Source: Tardiphaga sp. vice304 (lineage in GTDB: Bacteria; Pseudomonadota; Alphaproteobacteria; Rhizobiales; Xanthobacteraceae). Taken from it: a stretch of DNA of 64,000 nucleotides. Positions within the stretch are counted from its first letter, which is position 1, and each line of letters starts with the position of its first letter. Both the position numbers and the translations under genes were made by a program. Below the pieces are notes generated by a model. That model searched no databases. It saw only the letters and a list, made by a program, of their open reading frames with translations, and had not been told where the DNA came from. Shown here in pieces: positions 1-8,628 of this stretch. The stretch lies in assembly GCF_007018905.1 (NCBI RefSeq), contig NZ_CP041402.1, forward strand, positions 2,406,001-2,470,000, in the 5' to 3' direction.

Positions 1-1532
1 ATCACCGAGGCATCCACCACGCGCAGGCCTTTGATCCCGTAGAGCCGCAGCCGCGCATCGACCACCGCGAACGCATCGGACTCCACGCCCATCTTCGCCG
101 TGCCGACCGGATGGAAGATCGTGGTGCCGATGTCGCCCGCGGCTTTCGCCAGCGAGGCGGCGTCGTCGCCGACCGAGGGCCCCGGCAGATATTCTTCCGG
201 ATGATACTTCGCCAGAACCGGTTGCTTCATCAGCCGTCGCGTCACGCGGATCGCGTCGGCGGCGACCTGGCGGTCCTCGTCGGTGGAGAGATAATGCGGC
301 GCGATGGCGGGCGCTTCGTCGGGGCGGTTCGAGCGTAGCCGCACGGTGCCGCGCGAGGTCGGCTGCAAATTGCAGGCGCTGACGGTGATCGCGGGGAAAC
401 GATGCAAGGGATCGCCGAACTTGTCGAGCGACAGCGGTTGCACATGGAACTGGATGTTGGCGCGCTCGCGGTGCGGATCGGAGCGCGTGAAGATTCCGAG
501 CTGCGACGGCGCCATGGTGAGCGGGCCGCGCCGCCGCAGCGCATAGTCGACGCCCATCCAGCCGCGGCGGAAGAGGTTGTAGTAGGTCTCGTTCAGCGTG
601 CGGACGCCGGAGACCTTGTAGATCGCGCGCTGCTGCAGATGGTCCTGCAGATTGTGGCCGACGCCCGGCCGGTCCAGCGCGACATCGATGCCGGCCTCAT
701 GGAGCCAGTCGGCCGGCCCGATGCCGGAGCGCTGCAACAGATGTGGCGAGCCGATCGCGCCGGCGCACAGGATCACTTCGCCCTTGGCCCGCGCTTCCAT
801 CGCCTGGCCATTCTGCAGGTAGCGCACGCCGACCGCGCGGCCGTTGTCCAGGATCAGCCGGTCGACCATCACGCCGGTTTCCAGACGCAGGTTCGGCCGC
901 TTCAGTACCGGCTTGAGGAACCCCCGCGCGGAAGACCAGCGCCGGCCGCGCTTCTGGTTGACGTGGAAATAGCCGATGCCTTCATTGTCGCCGGTGTTGA
1001 AATCCGAGGTCTTGCGGATTCCCATTTCGGCTGCGGCGTTGCCGACAGCGTCCAGCACCGGCCATGACAGCCGGGGCGCCTCAATGCGCCAGCCGCCGCC
1101 GGTGCCGTGATGCTCGCTTGCGCCGAGGAAATGATCTTCCAGATGCTTGAACGCCGGCAGCACGTCGCCCCAGCCCCAGCCGGTGAGGCCGAGCTGGCGC
1201 CAGTGATCGTAATCGGCGGCCTGGCCGCGCATCGAGATCATCGCATTGATCGCCGAGGAACCGCCGATCACCCTGCCGCGCGGGTAGGCCAGCGAGCGTC
1301 CATTGAGGCCGGGCTCCGGCTCGGTCCGAAACATCCAGTCGGCGCGCGGATTGCCGATCGCAAACAGATAGCCGACCGGGATGTGAAACCAGATCCAGTT
1401 GTCGCGACCGCCGGCTTCCAGCAGCAACACGCGTTTGGCGGGATCGGCCGACAGCCGGTTGGCGACGATGCAGCCGGCCGTGCCGGCGCCGACAACGATA
1501 TAATCGAAATCCCCATCAAGCCGTGTCGCCAT
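1..1532 (-). CDS. GMC-family FAD oxidoreductase (choline dehydrogenase-like), 3' end outside window
   Basis: The reverse strand is open from an ATG at 1532 to the window edge (510 codons, no stop), so the C-terminus is missing. The N-terminus carries the FAD dinucleotide-binding motif VVGAGTAGC (residues 13-21). The GMC signature RGRVIGGSSAINAM follows near residue 85. Near the C-terminus the family motif FHPVGTAKMG carries the presumed catalytic histidine (H474), followed by the conserved RVVDASV stretch. GMC enzymes oxidise alcohols such as choline, glucose or aliphatic alcohols with FAD; the substrate here cannot be told. Full-length members have about 530-560 residues, so only a few tens of codons should be missing. 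It is transcribed away from the M20 amidohydrolase across a 143-bp gap. Family assignment is firm; a specific betA call is not justified. Confidence 0.9.
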   Translation of the reverse strand, partial: MATRLDGDFDYIVVGAGTAGCIVANRLSADPAKRVLLLEAGGRDNWIWFHIPVGYLFAIGNPRADWMFRTEPEPGLNGRSLAYPRGRVIGGSSAINAMISMRGQAADYDHWRQLGLTGWGWGDVLPAFKHLEDHFLGASEHHGTGGGWRIEAPRLSWPVLDAVGNAAAEMGIRKTSDFNTGDNEGIGYFHVNQKRGRRWSSARGFLKPVLKRPNLRLETGVMVDRLILDNGRAVGVRYLQNGQAMEARAKGEVILCAGAIGSPHLLQRSGIGPADWLHEAGIDVALDRPGVGHNLQDHLQQRAIYKVSGVRTLNETYYNLFRRGWMGVDYALRRRGPLTMAPSQLGIFTRSDPHRERANIQFHVQPLSLDKFGDPLHRFPAITVSACNLQPTSRGTVRLRSNRPDEAPAIAPHYLSTDEDRQVAADAIRVTRRLMKQPVLAKYHPEEYLPGPSVGDDAASLAKAAGDIGTTIFHPVGTAKMGVESDAFAVVDARLRLYGIKGLRVVDASV

Positions 1533-1675
1533 ATTTTTTGCACCCCGCCGCGGTCTGCTTGCCGCGCCGGATGGCCATAGCCGTGCCGCGGCCTTTAGTA
1601 CAGCCGCCGGATTGGGCGGCTGGCACGGGACGTGCTAGATAACCCATTCTTGAACTCCCCTGACCGAGATCTTCC

Positions 1676-2836
1676 ATGCCCATCATCCCCCGCGTCGCCG
1701 AGCTGCAGCCGGACATCCAGGCCTGGCGCCGCGACCTCCATGCCCACCCCGAAGTGATGTACGACGTGCACCGCACCGCGGCCTTCGTCGCCGAACGGCT
1801 GCGCGCCTTCGGTTGTGACGAGGTGGTGACGGGGTTGGGCCAGACCGGCGTGGTCGGCGTCATCAAGGGCCGCCGGCCCGGCGGCGTGATCGGGCTGCGC
1901 GCCGATATGGACGCGCTGCCGATCGAGGAGGAGACCAATCTGTCTTATGCCTCGAAGACGCCCGGCAAGATGCACGCCTGTGGCCATGACGGCCACACCG
2001 CGATGCTGCTGGGTGCGGCGCAATATCTCGCCGAGACGCGCAACTTTGCCGGCTCCGCGGTCGTGATCTTCCAGCCGGCGGAGGAGGGCGGCGCCGGCGC
2101 GCTGGCCATGATCGAGGACGGGCTGATGGACCGTTTCGGTATCCAGCAGGTCTATGGCATGCACAACAATCCCGGCATGCCGGTCGGCTCGTTCGGGCTT
2201 CGCCCGGGTCCGATCATGGCGTCGATGGACCGCATTTCGATCAACATCGAGGGGCGCGGCGGCCATGCCGCCTATCCGCACAAGACCGTCGATTCGGTGC
2301 TGGTCGGCTCCCAGCTGGTCGTGGCGCTGCAGTCGATCGTCTCGCGCAGCGTCAATCCGCTGGAATCCGCGGTGCTGTCGATCTGCGTCTTCCGCGCCGG
2401 CGACGTAGGCAACGTCATTCCGTCGACCGCTGAATTGCGCGGCACGGTGCGTACGCTGAAGCCCGAGGTACGCGATCTCATGGAGCAGCGCATGAACGAG
2501 GTGGTGCAGGGCATCGCCTTGCAGAGCGGCGCCAGGATCGTGCTGACCTACGACCGCGGCTATCCGGTGGTGGTCAACCACGCCGCCGAGACCGACATCG
2601 CTGCCAGGGTCGCCGGCGGGATCGCCGGCGCCGCCCAGGTCAACACAGACCTGGTGCCGATCATGGGCGCCGAGGATTTTGCCTACATGCTGGAAGCGCG
2701 TCCCGGCGCCTTCATCTTCTGCGGCAACGGCGACAGCGCCGGCCTGCATCACCCCGCCTACAACTTCAACGACGACGCCATCGTGTTCGGTACGTCGTAC
2801 TGGGTGAAGCTGGTGGAGACCACGCTAGCGGCATGA
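1676..2836 (+). CDS. M20D-family metallo-amidohydrolase (hippurate hydrolase / N-acyl amino acid deacylase-like)
   Basis: A 386-residue cytoplasmic zinc/manganese hydrolase of the M20D group, which releases amino acids from N-acyl conjugates such as hippurate, N-acetyl amino acids or IAA conjugates. Seen in the sequence: the N-terminal LHAHPE motif, GLRADMDALPIEE (about 73-85), the metal-binding HACGHDGHTAMLLG block (100-113, with C102 and H104 as presumed ligands) and PAEEGGAGA with the catalytic/metal glutamates (E136, E137). A GRGGHAAYPH motif marks the lid/dimerisation domain, and GAEDFAYML near the C-terminus completes the family pattern. Length is normal. It starts 143 bp from the divergent GMC oxidoreductase and is followed by the stress-type DUF892 gene. 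Substrate is unknown. Confidence 0.92.
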   Translation: MPIIPRVAELQPDIQAWRRDLHAHPEVMYDVHRTAAFVAERLRAFGCDEVVTGLGQTGVVGVIKGRRPGGVIGLRADMDALPIEEETNLSYASKTPGKMHACGHDGHTAMLLGAAQYLAETRNFAGSAVVIFQPAEEGGAGALAMIEDGLMDRFGIQQVYGMHNNPGMPVGSFGLRPGPIMASMDRISINIEGRGGHAAYPHKTVDSVLVGSQLVVALQSIVSRSVNPLESAVLSICVFRAGDVGNVIPSTAELRGTVRTLKPEVRDLMEQRMNEVVQGIALQSGARIVLTYDRGYPVVVNHAAETDIAARVAGGIAGAAQVNTDLVPIMGAEDFAYMLEARPGAFIFCGNGDSAGLHHPAYNFNDDAIVFGTSYWVKLVETTLAA

Positions 2837-2889
2837 TGGAACGCTAGCCGACAGAGCCGACGAAATGTTTACGTGATATCAATTCAGCG

Positions 2890-2914
2890 GGAACAAGGTT
2901 TGCGACATCACGTT
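2890..2914 (+). promoter_or_regulatory. Candidate EcfG (general stress response) promoter
   Basis: The -35-like GGAAC at 2890-2894 and the -10-like CGTT at 2911-2914 are separated by exactly 16 bases. This matches the GGAAC-N16/17-CGTT pattern known for EcfG-type sigma factors of alphaproteobacteria. It lies 45 bases before the start codon of the DUF892 gene, a class often found in stress regulons. The match is seen directly; its use in the cell is inferred. Confidence 0.65.
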
Positions 2915-2958
2915 GGAGGAGCGGGAACGACATCCCTATACCTTCAACGGAGTGTGTC

Positions 2959-3453
2959 ATGGCTAAAGATAAAGATCTCAACGACCTGTTTCTCGATACG
3001 CTGAAGGACATCTACTTCGCCGAGAAGCAGATACTGAAGGCGCTGCCGAAGATGGCGAAAGCCGCCACGTCGGACAAGTTGCGCGCCGCTTTCGAAAAGC
3101 ACGAAGGCGAAACCGAAGGCCAGATCGAGCGTCTGGAGAAGATTTTCGAGCTTCTCGAGAAGCCCGCCCGCGGCAAGACCTGCGACGCCATCATGGGCAT
3201 TCTGGACGAGGGCAAGGAAATCATGGACGAGTACAAGGGCACCAGCGCGCTCGACGCCGGCCTGCTCGCCGCGGCTCAGGCCGTGGAGCATTATGAGATT
3301 TCCCGCTACGGCACGCTGAAGACCTGGGCCACCGAGCTCGGCATGAAGGATGCGGCGCGCTTGCTCGACGAGACGCTGAAGCAGGAAAAGACCACCGACG
3401 ATTCGCTGTCGAAGCTGGCGGTAAGCGCGGTGAATCTGGCAGCGGCTGCGTAA
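2959..3453 (+). CDS. Ferritin-like DUF892 (YciE/YciF) family protein
   Basis: A 164-residue, all-helical, lysine- and glutamate-rich protein of the DUF892 (YciE/YciF) ferritin-like family. The N-terminal family pattern is visible in LNDLFLDTLKDIYFAEKQIL. Four long amphipathic helices follow, with the metal-type residues E, H and E spread as in ferritin-like bundles, for example KHEGETEGQ (about 52-60) and VEHYEISRYGT (about 109-119). Enterobacterial members respond to stress; the biochemical role is not established. The ATG at 2959 has a GGAG ribosome site close upstream and follows a candidate EcfG promoter, which fits stress control. A perfect hairpin lies 27 bases downstream. The length matches the family. 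Confidence 0.88.
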   Translation: MAKDKDLNDLFLDTLKDIYFAEKQILKALPKMAKAATSDKLRAAFEKHEGETEGQIERLEKIFELLEKPARGKTCDAIMGILDEGKEIMDEYKGTSALDAGLLAAAQAVEHYEISRYGTLKTWATELGMKDAARLLDETLKQEKTTDDSLSKLAVSAVNLAAAA

Positions 3454-3480
3454 GGCTGCAGGACAAACTTATTTCGGATC

Positions 3481-3507
3481 ACGCCGCTGGCTCAACACCA
3501 GCGGCGT
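3481..3507. terminator. Perfect 10-bp inverted repeat after the DUF892 gene
   Basis: Arms ACGCCGCTGG (3481-3490) and CCAGCGGCGT (3498-3507) pair perfectly around a 7-base loop. There is no T-run, so it is either a weak terminator or an mRNA 3' stabiliser for the DUF892 transcript. Confidence 0.45.
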
Positions 3508-3523
3508 AGCCGTGAGCTCTCCA

Positions 3524-3642
3524 CGTCGTCCCTGCGAAAGCAGGGACCCATAACCGCTGTAGATGTGACAAGAACGCTGTGATGCCAAAGCGTACTTTCT
3601 TTTTCGACGGAGGCTATGGGTCCCCGCTTTCGCGGGGACGAC
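3524..3642. repeat. REP-like inverted repeat (CGTCCC...GGGACCCATA type)
   Basis: Two imperfectly complementary arms of about 30 bases (starting GTCGTCCCTGCGAAAG and ending CTTTCGCGGGGACGAC) flank a 60-base centre. It sits between the convergent ends of the DUF892 gene and gcvP. Such elements are common between genes in Bradyrhizobium relatives. It may also act as a bidirectional transcript end. Confidence 0.7.
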
Positions 3643-3664
3643 AGCGGAGAGGCCGACGCCTGAT

Positions 3665-6526
3665 CTATTCCGCCGCCTGCGCGTAGTCTTCCATCGGCGG
3701 GCACGAGCACACCAGGTTGCGGTCGCCATAGACGTTATCGACGCGACCGACCGGGCACCAGTATTTATCAGTGCGTGAAGACCCCTCCGGAAAACAGCCT
3801 TCCGCGCGCGTATAGGCACGTTGCCAGTCGTCGTCGGCAATGTCGTGAACCGTATGCGGCGCATGGCGCAGCGGCGACGCCTCGACCTTCCAGCGGCCGC
3901 TTTCGATCTCGCCGATCTCCTGCCGGATCGCGATCATCGCATCGCAGAAGCGATCGATCTCGCTTTTCGATTCCGATTCCGTCGGCTCGATCATCAGCGT
4001 GCCGACCACCGGAAAACTCATCGTCGGCGCGTGGAAGCCATAGTCGATCAGCCGCTTGGCGATGTCGTCGACGGTCACGCCGGCGGAGGTTTTCAGCGCC
4101 CGCGGATCGATGATGCATTCATGCGCGACGCGGCCTTTGGCGTTTTTGTAGAGCACCGGGAAATGCGGATCGAGGCGCTTCGCGATGTAGTTCGCGTTCA
4201 GGATCGCGATCTCGGTCGCCGTTGTCAGGCCGTCGCCTGACATCATCAGGATATAGATGTAGGAGATCGTCAGGATCGACGCCGAACCATAGGGCGCGGC
4301 CGACACCGGGCCGACCGCCGCGTGGCCCTCGGCGGCGGGATGGCCGGGCAGGAAGGTCGCGAGATGCGCCTTGACGCCGATCGGGCCCATGCCCGGTCCG
4401 CCGCCGCCATGCGGGATGCAGAACGTCTTGTGCAGGTTGAGGTGGCTGACGTCGGCGCCGTAATCGCCGGGGCGTGACAGGCCGACCTGCGCGTTCATAT
4501 TGGCGCCGTCGAGATAGACCTGGCCGCCATGGTGATGGACGATGTCGCAGATCTCGCGGATGTGCTCCTCGAACACGCCGTGCGTCGAAGGATAGGTGAT
4601 CATCACCGCGGCGAGGTTCGCCGAATGCTTCTCCGCCTTGGCGCGCAAATCGTTCACATCCACATCGCCTCTGATATCGCAGGCGACGACGACGACATCC
4701 ATGCCGACCATGCTGGCCGAGGCCGGATTGGTGCCATGAGCGGAGGAGGGGATCAGGCAGATCGTGCGATGCGAATCGCCGCGCGCAGCGTGATAGCCGC
4801 GGATTGCCAGCAACCCGGCATATTCGCCCTGCGCGCCGGAATTCGGCTGCAGCGACACGGCGTCATAGCCGGTGATGTCGCACAGCCATTTCTGCAACGT
4901 GTCGAACATGACGTGATAGCCGACCGCCTGGTCGAGCGGCACGAAGGGGTGCAGGCTACCGAAGCCCGGCCAGGTCAGCGGGATCATCTCGGTAGTGGCG
5001 TTGAGCTTCATGGTGCAGGAGCCCAGCGGAATCATCGCGCGGTCGAGTGCCAGATCGCGATCGCTGAGCTTGCGCATATAGCGCAGCAGCTCGGTTTCGG
5101 ACCGATAGGCGTGGAACACCGGGTGGGTGAGGAACGCGGTCTTGCGCTGTAGCGCCGCGGGCAGGTCGTCGCTGACGCCGTGGGCGATGTCGGCAAAAGC
5201 CAGTTTGCCGCCGAAGGCGCGCCACAGTGCTTCCACCGTGGCATCCGTCGTGGTCTCGTCGAGCGCGATGCCGAGCACGCCGTCGGCGATCCGCAGATTG
5301 ATCTTCTCGGCCAGCGCGCGGGCGACGATGCCGTCCTGCCGGTCGCCGACCGGGATCGTCAACGTGTCGAAGTAGCTTTCAGTGGTCGGCACGAAGCCGA
5401 GCTTCTTCAGCCCGGCTGCCAGCACTTTCGTGCGGCGATGCGTGGCGCGTGCGATATGCGTCAGGCCTTCGGGGCCGTGATACACCGCATACATCGCCGC
5501 GATCACTGCCAGCAGCACTTGCGCCGTGCAGATGTTCGACGTCGCCTTCTCGCGGCGGATGTGTTGCTCGCGCGTCTGTAGTGCCAGGCGATAGGCCGGC
5601 TCGCCGCGGGAGTCGACGGATAGGCCGACGAGGCGGCCGGGCAGCGAGCGCTTCAGTGCGTCGCGCACGGCCATATAGGCGGCATGCGGACCGCCGTAGC
5701 CCATCGGCACGCCGAAGCGCTGCGCCGAGCCGATCGCGATGTCGGCGCCGAGTTCGCCGGGCGAGGCCAGCAGCGTCAGCGCCAGCAGGTCGGCGGCGAC
5801 GATCGCCAGCGCGCCCTTGGCTTTCAGCGCGGCGACGACGGGACGCAGGTCGCGCACCACGCCGGTGGTGCCGGGATATTGCAGCAGGGCACCGAACATT
5901 TCGGCGCCGGCGAGCTCGTTGAGCGGATCGCCGACAACCAGCGTCCAGCCGAGCGGCTCGGCGCGGGTGCGCAACACGGCCAGGGTCTGCGGATGCACTT
6001 CATGATCGACGAAGAAAGTTTTGGTCTTTGCAGAAGAAGCGCGCTCGGCAAGCGCCATCGCTTCCGCCGCTGCAGTGGCTTCATCGAGCAAGGATGCGTT
6101 GGCGACGTCGAGGCCGGTGAGGTCGCAGATCATGGTCTGGAAGTTGAACAAAGCCTCCAGTCGGCCCTGGCTGATCTCGGGCTGGTACGGCGTATAGGCG
6201 GTGTACCAGGCCGGGTTCTCCAGGATGTTGCGCTGGATCACCGCCGGCAGGATGGTGCCGGAATAGCCCTGGCCGATCAGCGAGGTGAACACCCGGTTCT
6301 GCGACGCGAGCTCTGTCATGTGCGCCAACGCTTCGGTCTCGCTCATCGCGCGGCCGAGGTCGAGCGGCGCCTTCTGCCGGATCGAGGCCGGCAGCGTCTC
6401 GCCCATCAGCGCCGACAGCGAGGACGCGCCGACGGTTTCCAGCATCGCTGCGATATCGGATGGCGAGGGGCCGATGTGGCGGCGGACGAAATCGGTAGCG
6501 ACGTCAGCGGCAGGTTTTTTGTTCAT
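3665..6526 (-). CDS. gcvP: Glycine dehydrogenase (decarboxylating), P-protein of the glycine cleavage system
   Basis: A 953-residue PLP enzyme that decarboxylates glycine and passes the aminomethyl group to the lipoyl arm of GcvH. The ATG at 6526 was chosen because a GAGG ribosome site lies just upstream and the protein then begins [20 protein letters not shown], the usual P-protein N-terminus. An in-frame GTG 69 bases earlier would add an unlikely leader. The two homologous halves of single-chain GcvP are present. The PLP-binding lysine lies in [18 protein letters not shown] (K700), followed by the glycine-rich loop. Length matches the family. It is the last gene of gcvT-gcvH-gcvP, separated from gcvH by 135 bp that hold an inverted repeat, and is presumably under the glycine riboswitch before gcvT. 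Confidence 0.97.
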   Translation of the reverse strand: MNKKPAADVATDFVRRHIGPSPSDIAAMLETVGASSLSALMGETLPASIRQKAPLDLGRAMSETEALAHMTELASQNRVFTSLIGQGYSGTILPAVIQRNILENPAWYTAYTPYQPEISQGRLEALFNFQTMICDLTGLDVANASLLDEATAAAEAMALAERASSAKTKTFFVDHEVHPQTLAVLRTRAEPLGWTLVVGDPLNELAGAEMFGALLQYPGTTGVVRDLRPVVAALKAKGALAIVAADLLALTLLASPGELGADIAIGSAQRFGVPMGYGGPHAAYMAVRDALKRSLPGRLVGLSVDSRGEPAYRLALQTREQHIRREKATSNICTAQVLLAVIAAMYAVYHGPEGLTHIARATHRRTKVLAAGLKKLGFVPTTESYFDTLTIPVGDRQDGIVARALAEKINLRIADGVLGIALDETTTDATVEALWRAFGGKLAFADIAHGVSDDLPAALQRKTAFLTHPVFHAYRSETELLRYMRKLSDRDLALDRAMIPLGSCTMKLNATTEMIPLTWPGFGSLHPFVPLDQAVGYHVMFDTLQKWLCDITGYDAVSLQPNSGAQGEYAGLLAIRGYHAARGDSHRTICLIPSSAHGTNPASASMVGMDVVVVACDIRGDVDVNDLRAKAEKHSANLAAVMITYPSTHGVFEEHIREICDIVHHHGGQVYLDGANMNAQVGLSRPGDYGADVSHLNLHKTFCIPHGGGGPGMGPIGVKAHLATFLPGHPAAEGHAAVGPVSAAPYGSASILTISYIYILMMSGDGLTTATEIAILNANYIAKRLDPHFPVLYKNAKGRVAHECIIDPRALKTSAGVTVDDIAKRLIDYGFHAPTMSFPVVGTLMIEPTESESKSEIDRFCDAMIAIRQEIGEIESGRWKVEASPLRHAPHTVHDIADDDWQRAYTRAEGCFPEGSSRTDKYWCPVGRVDNVYGDRNLVCSCPPMEDYAQAAE

Positions 6527-6558
6527 CTGCTGTTCCTCGAACGACTGTTCATGGTGTT

Positions 6559-6659
6559 CGTAGGGTGGGCAAAGGCGCTCTTGCGCGGTGCCCACCGCCC
6601 CTCGACATGGTGGGCACGCCGTCTTGCGCTGCGCGCAGGACGGCTTTGTCCACCCTACG
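6559..6659. repeat. REP-like inverted repeat between gcvH and gcvP
   Basis: Arms CGTAGGGTGGGCAAAG and CTTTGTCCACCCTACG lie at the two ends of about 100 bases and pair almost perfectly. Inside are shorter nested repeats (GCGGTGCCCACC / GGTGGGCACGCC). It fills the gap inside the gcv operon and could change the relative output of gcvP. Confidence 0.75.
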
Positions 6660-6661
6660 CA

Positions 6662-7027
6662 TCACGCGGTGTGGGCCTTGTAGGCCTCGGCATCCATCAA
6701 CCCGTCGAGCTCGCTCTTGTCGGCGAGCTTGATCTTGAAGAACCACGCTTTGCTATCCGCATCGGAATTGACCAGCGCCGGCTCTTCGGTGAGCGCGGCG
6801 TTCACTTCCAGCACTTCGCCGGTGATGGGCGCGTAGACGTCGGAGGCGGCCTTCACCGATTCGACGACGGCGGCGGCTTCGGCCTTCTTCAACTGGCGGC
6901 CGACCTTCGGCAGTTCGACGAACACGACGTCGCCGAGCTGCGACTGCGCGTAGTCGGTGATCCCCACGGTGACGACGTCGCCGTCGATCTGCAGCCACTC
7001 GTGGTCTTCGGTGTACAGGGTGGTCAT
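6662..7027 (-). CDS. gcvH: Glycine cleavage system H protein (lipoyl carrier)
   Basis: A 121-residue carrier protein that shuttles the aminomethyl group between GcvP, GcvT and the shared lipoamide dehydrogenase by means of a lipoyl-lysine. The lipoylation site is in [10 protein letters not shown], giving K59 as the modified lysine. The family pattern [19 protein letters not shown] is visible at about 22-40. The length and the single lipoyl-type beta-barrel are normal for GcvH. It starts 9 bases after the end of gcvT, so the two genes are tightly coupled. Lipoamide dehydrogenase is not encoded nearby, as is usual. Confidence 0.97.
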   Translation of the reverse strand: MTTLYTEDHEWLQIDGDVVTVGITDYAQSQLGDVVFVELPKVGRQLKKAEAAAVVESVKAASDVYAPITGEVLEVNAALTEEPALVNSDADSKAWFFKIKLADKSELDGLMDAEAYKAHTA

Positions 7028-7036
7028 CTCAATTCC

Positions 7037-8179
7037 TCAACGCTTGTAGCTGTGGGGGACAAAGGGCATCGCGGCGACGCGCATCGGCACGCGCTGGCCA
7101 CGCAATTCGGCATAGACAATGGTGCCCGCGGCGGCCTGCGCCGTCGGCAGATAGCCCATTGCAATCGGTGCGCCAGCGCTGGGGCCGAAGCCGCCGGAGG
7201 TGACGCGGCCGATCGATTCGGCGGAGGTATCATCGGCGAACAGCGCCACGCCTTCGCGGACCGGCGCGCGGCCTTCCGGTTGCAGCCCGATCCGCTGGCG
7301 CGGCGCGCCGTCGGCGAACTGGGAGAGAATCGTGTCGGCGCCAAGGAAGCCGCCGGCGCGGGTGCCGCCGTCGCGGCGGCTCTTCTGGATCGACCAGTTC
7401 AGCCCGGCCTCGACCGGCGTGGTCGTGGTGTCGATGTCATGTCCGTACAGACAAAGTCCAGCCTCGAGCCGCAGGCTGTCGCGGGCGCCAAGCCCGATCG
7501 GCCAGACGCCGACGTCGAGCAATGCGGTGGCCAGCTTTTCGGCTTGGTCGGCTGGCACGGAAATCTCGTAGCCGTCCTCGCCGGTATAGCCGGAGCGCGA
7601 CATGAAGCAGCCGATGCCGTGCACGTCGTGCGGACCGGCGTCCATGAAGCGCATGTCCGGCGCCTGCGGGCAGAAGCGAGCTAGGATCTCGGCCGCCTTC
7701 GGGCCCTGCAGCGCGATCAGCGCGCGGTCGGGCAGGGTCTCGATGAGGCAGGTGTCGGAGAGGTGCGCGCGCAGATGGGCCTCGTCCTCGGCCTTGCAGG
7801 CGGCGTTGACTACCAGGAACAAATGGTCGCCGAAATTCGCCACCATTAAATCGTCGAGAATGCCGCCGGCGTCGTTGGTGAACTGGGCGTAGCGCTGGCG
7901 GCCCGGCGGCAGCGCCAGGATGTCCTGCGGCACCAGTCTTTCGAGCGCCAAAGCGGCGTCCTCGACCTTGCCGGACTTCGCCCGCAGCGTCATCTGGCCC
8001 ATATGCGAGACGTCGAACAGGCCGGCGCCGGCGCGGGTCTGCAGGTGTTCCTTGAGCACGCCGGTCGGGTACTGCACGGGCATGTCGTAGCCGGCGAACG
8101 GCACCATCTTGCCGCCGCGGGCGAGGTGCAGCGCGTGCAGCGGCGTCTGTAACAGTTTGGCAGGGGTGGGGTCGAGCAT
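7037..8179 (-). CDS. gcvT: Aminomethyltransferase, T-protein of the glycine cleavage system
   Basis: A 380-residue tetrahydrofolate-dependent enzyme that releases ammonia from the aminomethyl-lipoyl GcvH and forms 5,10-methylene-THF. The ATG at 8179 follows a GAGGG ribosome site and gives the N-terminus MLDPTPAKLLQTPLHALHL. An in-frame upstream ATG at 8233 would place the start inside the riboswitch and is rejected. Motifs seen are PFAGYDMPVQYP, the folate-site FDVSHMGQ, GYTGEDGYEI and GLGARDSLRLEAGLCLYG, in the normal order. It is the first gene of gcvT-gcvH-gcvP and lies directly behind a tandem glycine riboswitch, which should switch the operon on when glycine is plentiful. Confidence 0.97.
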   Translation of the reverse strand: MLDPTPAKLLQTPLHALHLARGGKMVPFAGYDMPVQYPTGVLKEHLQTRAGAGLFDVSHMGQMTLRAKSGKVEDAALALERLVPQDILALPPGRQRYAQFTNDAGGILDDLMVANFGDHLFLVVNAACKAEDEAHLRAHLSDTCLIETLPDRALIALQGPKAAEILARFCPQAPDMRFMDAGPHDVHGIGCFMSRSGYTGEDGYEISVPADQAEKLATALLDVGVWPIGLGARDSLRLEAGLCLYGHDIDTTTTPVEAGLNWSIQKSRRDGGTRAGGFLGADTILSQFADGAPRQRIGLQPEGRAPVREGVALFADDTSAESIGRVTSGGFGPSAGAPIAMGYLPTAQAAAGTIVYAELRGQRVPMRVAAMPFVPHSYKR

Positions 8180-8228
8180 GCGGACGGGCCCTCGCGGTTT
8201 CCCGGGACCATCCCGAAAAACCCAAAGC

Positions 8229-8410
8229 CCCATCTGTCGCTGTGCCTGAGAGTATTATCCCGTCGGCGGTCGCCCCGGCCCTTACGGGTCCGGCGCGGCT
8301 CTTTCCAGATGTAATCCCGTCGCGCGGTCCGTTTGCCTGAGAGTTTCCGGGGCGGTTGCTCCTTCGGCGCCGGCCTCATCCGAAAATGGGCCGATCTCTC
8401 CCGACGCGAC
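8229..8410 (-). ncRNA. Tandem glycine riboswitch (gcvT leader)
   Basis: On the reverse strand two glycine aptamers follow each other. The first shows the conserved CCGAAGGAGCAA and ACTCTCAGGCAAA elements; the second has TCTGGAAAGAG, then CTCTCAGGCA and GACAGA. A short linker joins them. The region ends about 50 bases before the gcvT start. Tandem glycine riboswitches activate gcv genes when glycine binds. Edges are accurate to about 5 bases. Confidence 0.93.
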
Positions 8411-8426
8411 GTTTTGACGGAGCGGA

Positions 8427-8455
8427 CAAAACCACGCCGCCCCCGCTTCTGTCAA
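8427..8455 (-). promoter_or_regulatory. Candidate promoter for the glycine riboswitch / gcvTHP
   Basis: The reverse strand has a perfect -35 TTGACA (8455-8450), a 17-base spacer and a weak -10 GTTTTG (8432-8427). Transcription would begin near 8420, a few bases before the first aptamer, which is the right place. It shares the 215-bp gap with the divergent alaS gene. Confidence 0.55.
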
Positions 8456-8628
8456 CGCGGCCAGGGGCGCCGTCCACGGCTCTGTGCTGCTGCGGCAAGC
8501 TCCTGATCTGCCTAGATGAATAGCTGCACAGTTTCTGGACAGCGCCAGCCCCCTTGTCTAAAAGCGTTCCGCTGGGAAATGGCGTCCAGGCCGGCGGTTT
8601 GGGCGATTTGAGTGCGATTGGGATTGAT

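Noticed and set aside
1620..1636. TGGCACG-N4-GTGC resembling a sigma-54 promoter before the M20 gene
   Set aside because: The -12 element is GTGC instead of TTGC and there is no nitrogen-related context; a single strong half-match is expected by chance in GC-rich DNA.
2924..2945. Second GGAAC box before the DUF892 gene
   Set aside because: No CGTT follows at 16 or 17 bases (CAAC instead), so only the first box is a full EcfG match.
5684..7684. 666-codon open frame opposite gcvP and gcvH
   Set aside because: It crosses three certain genes and an inverted repeat and has the composition of a shadow frame.
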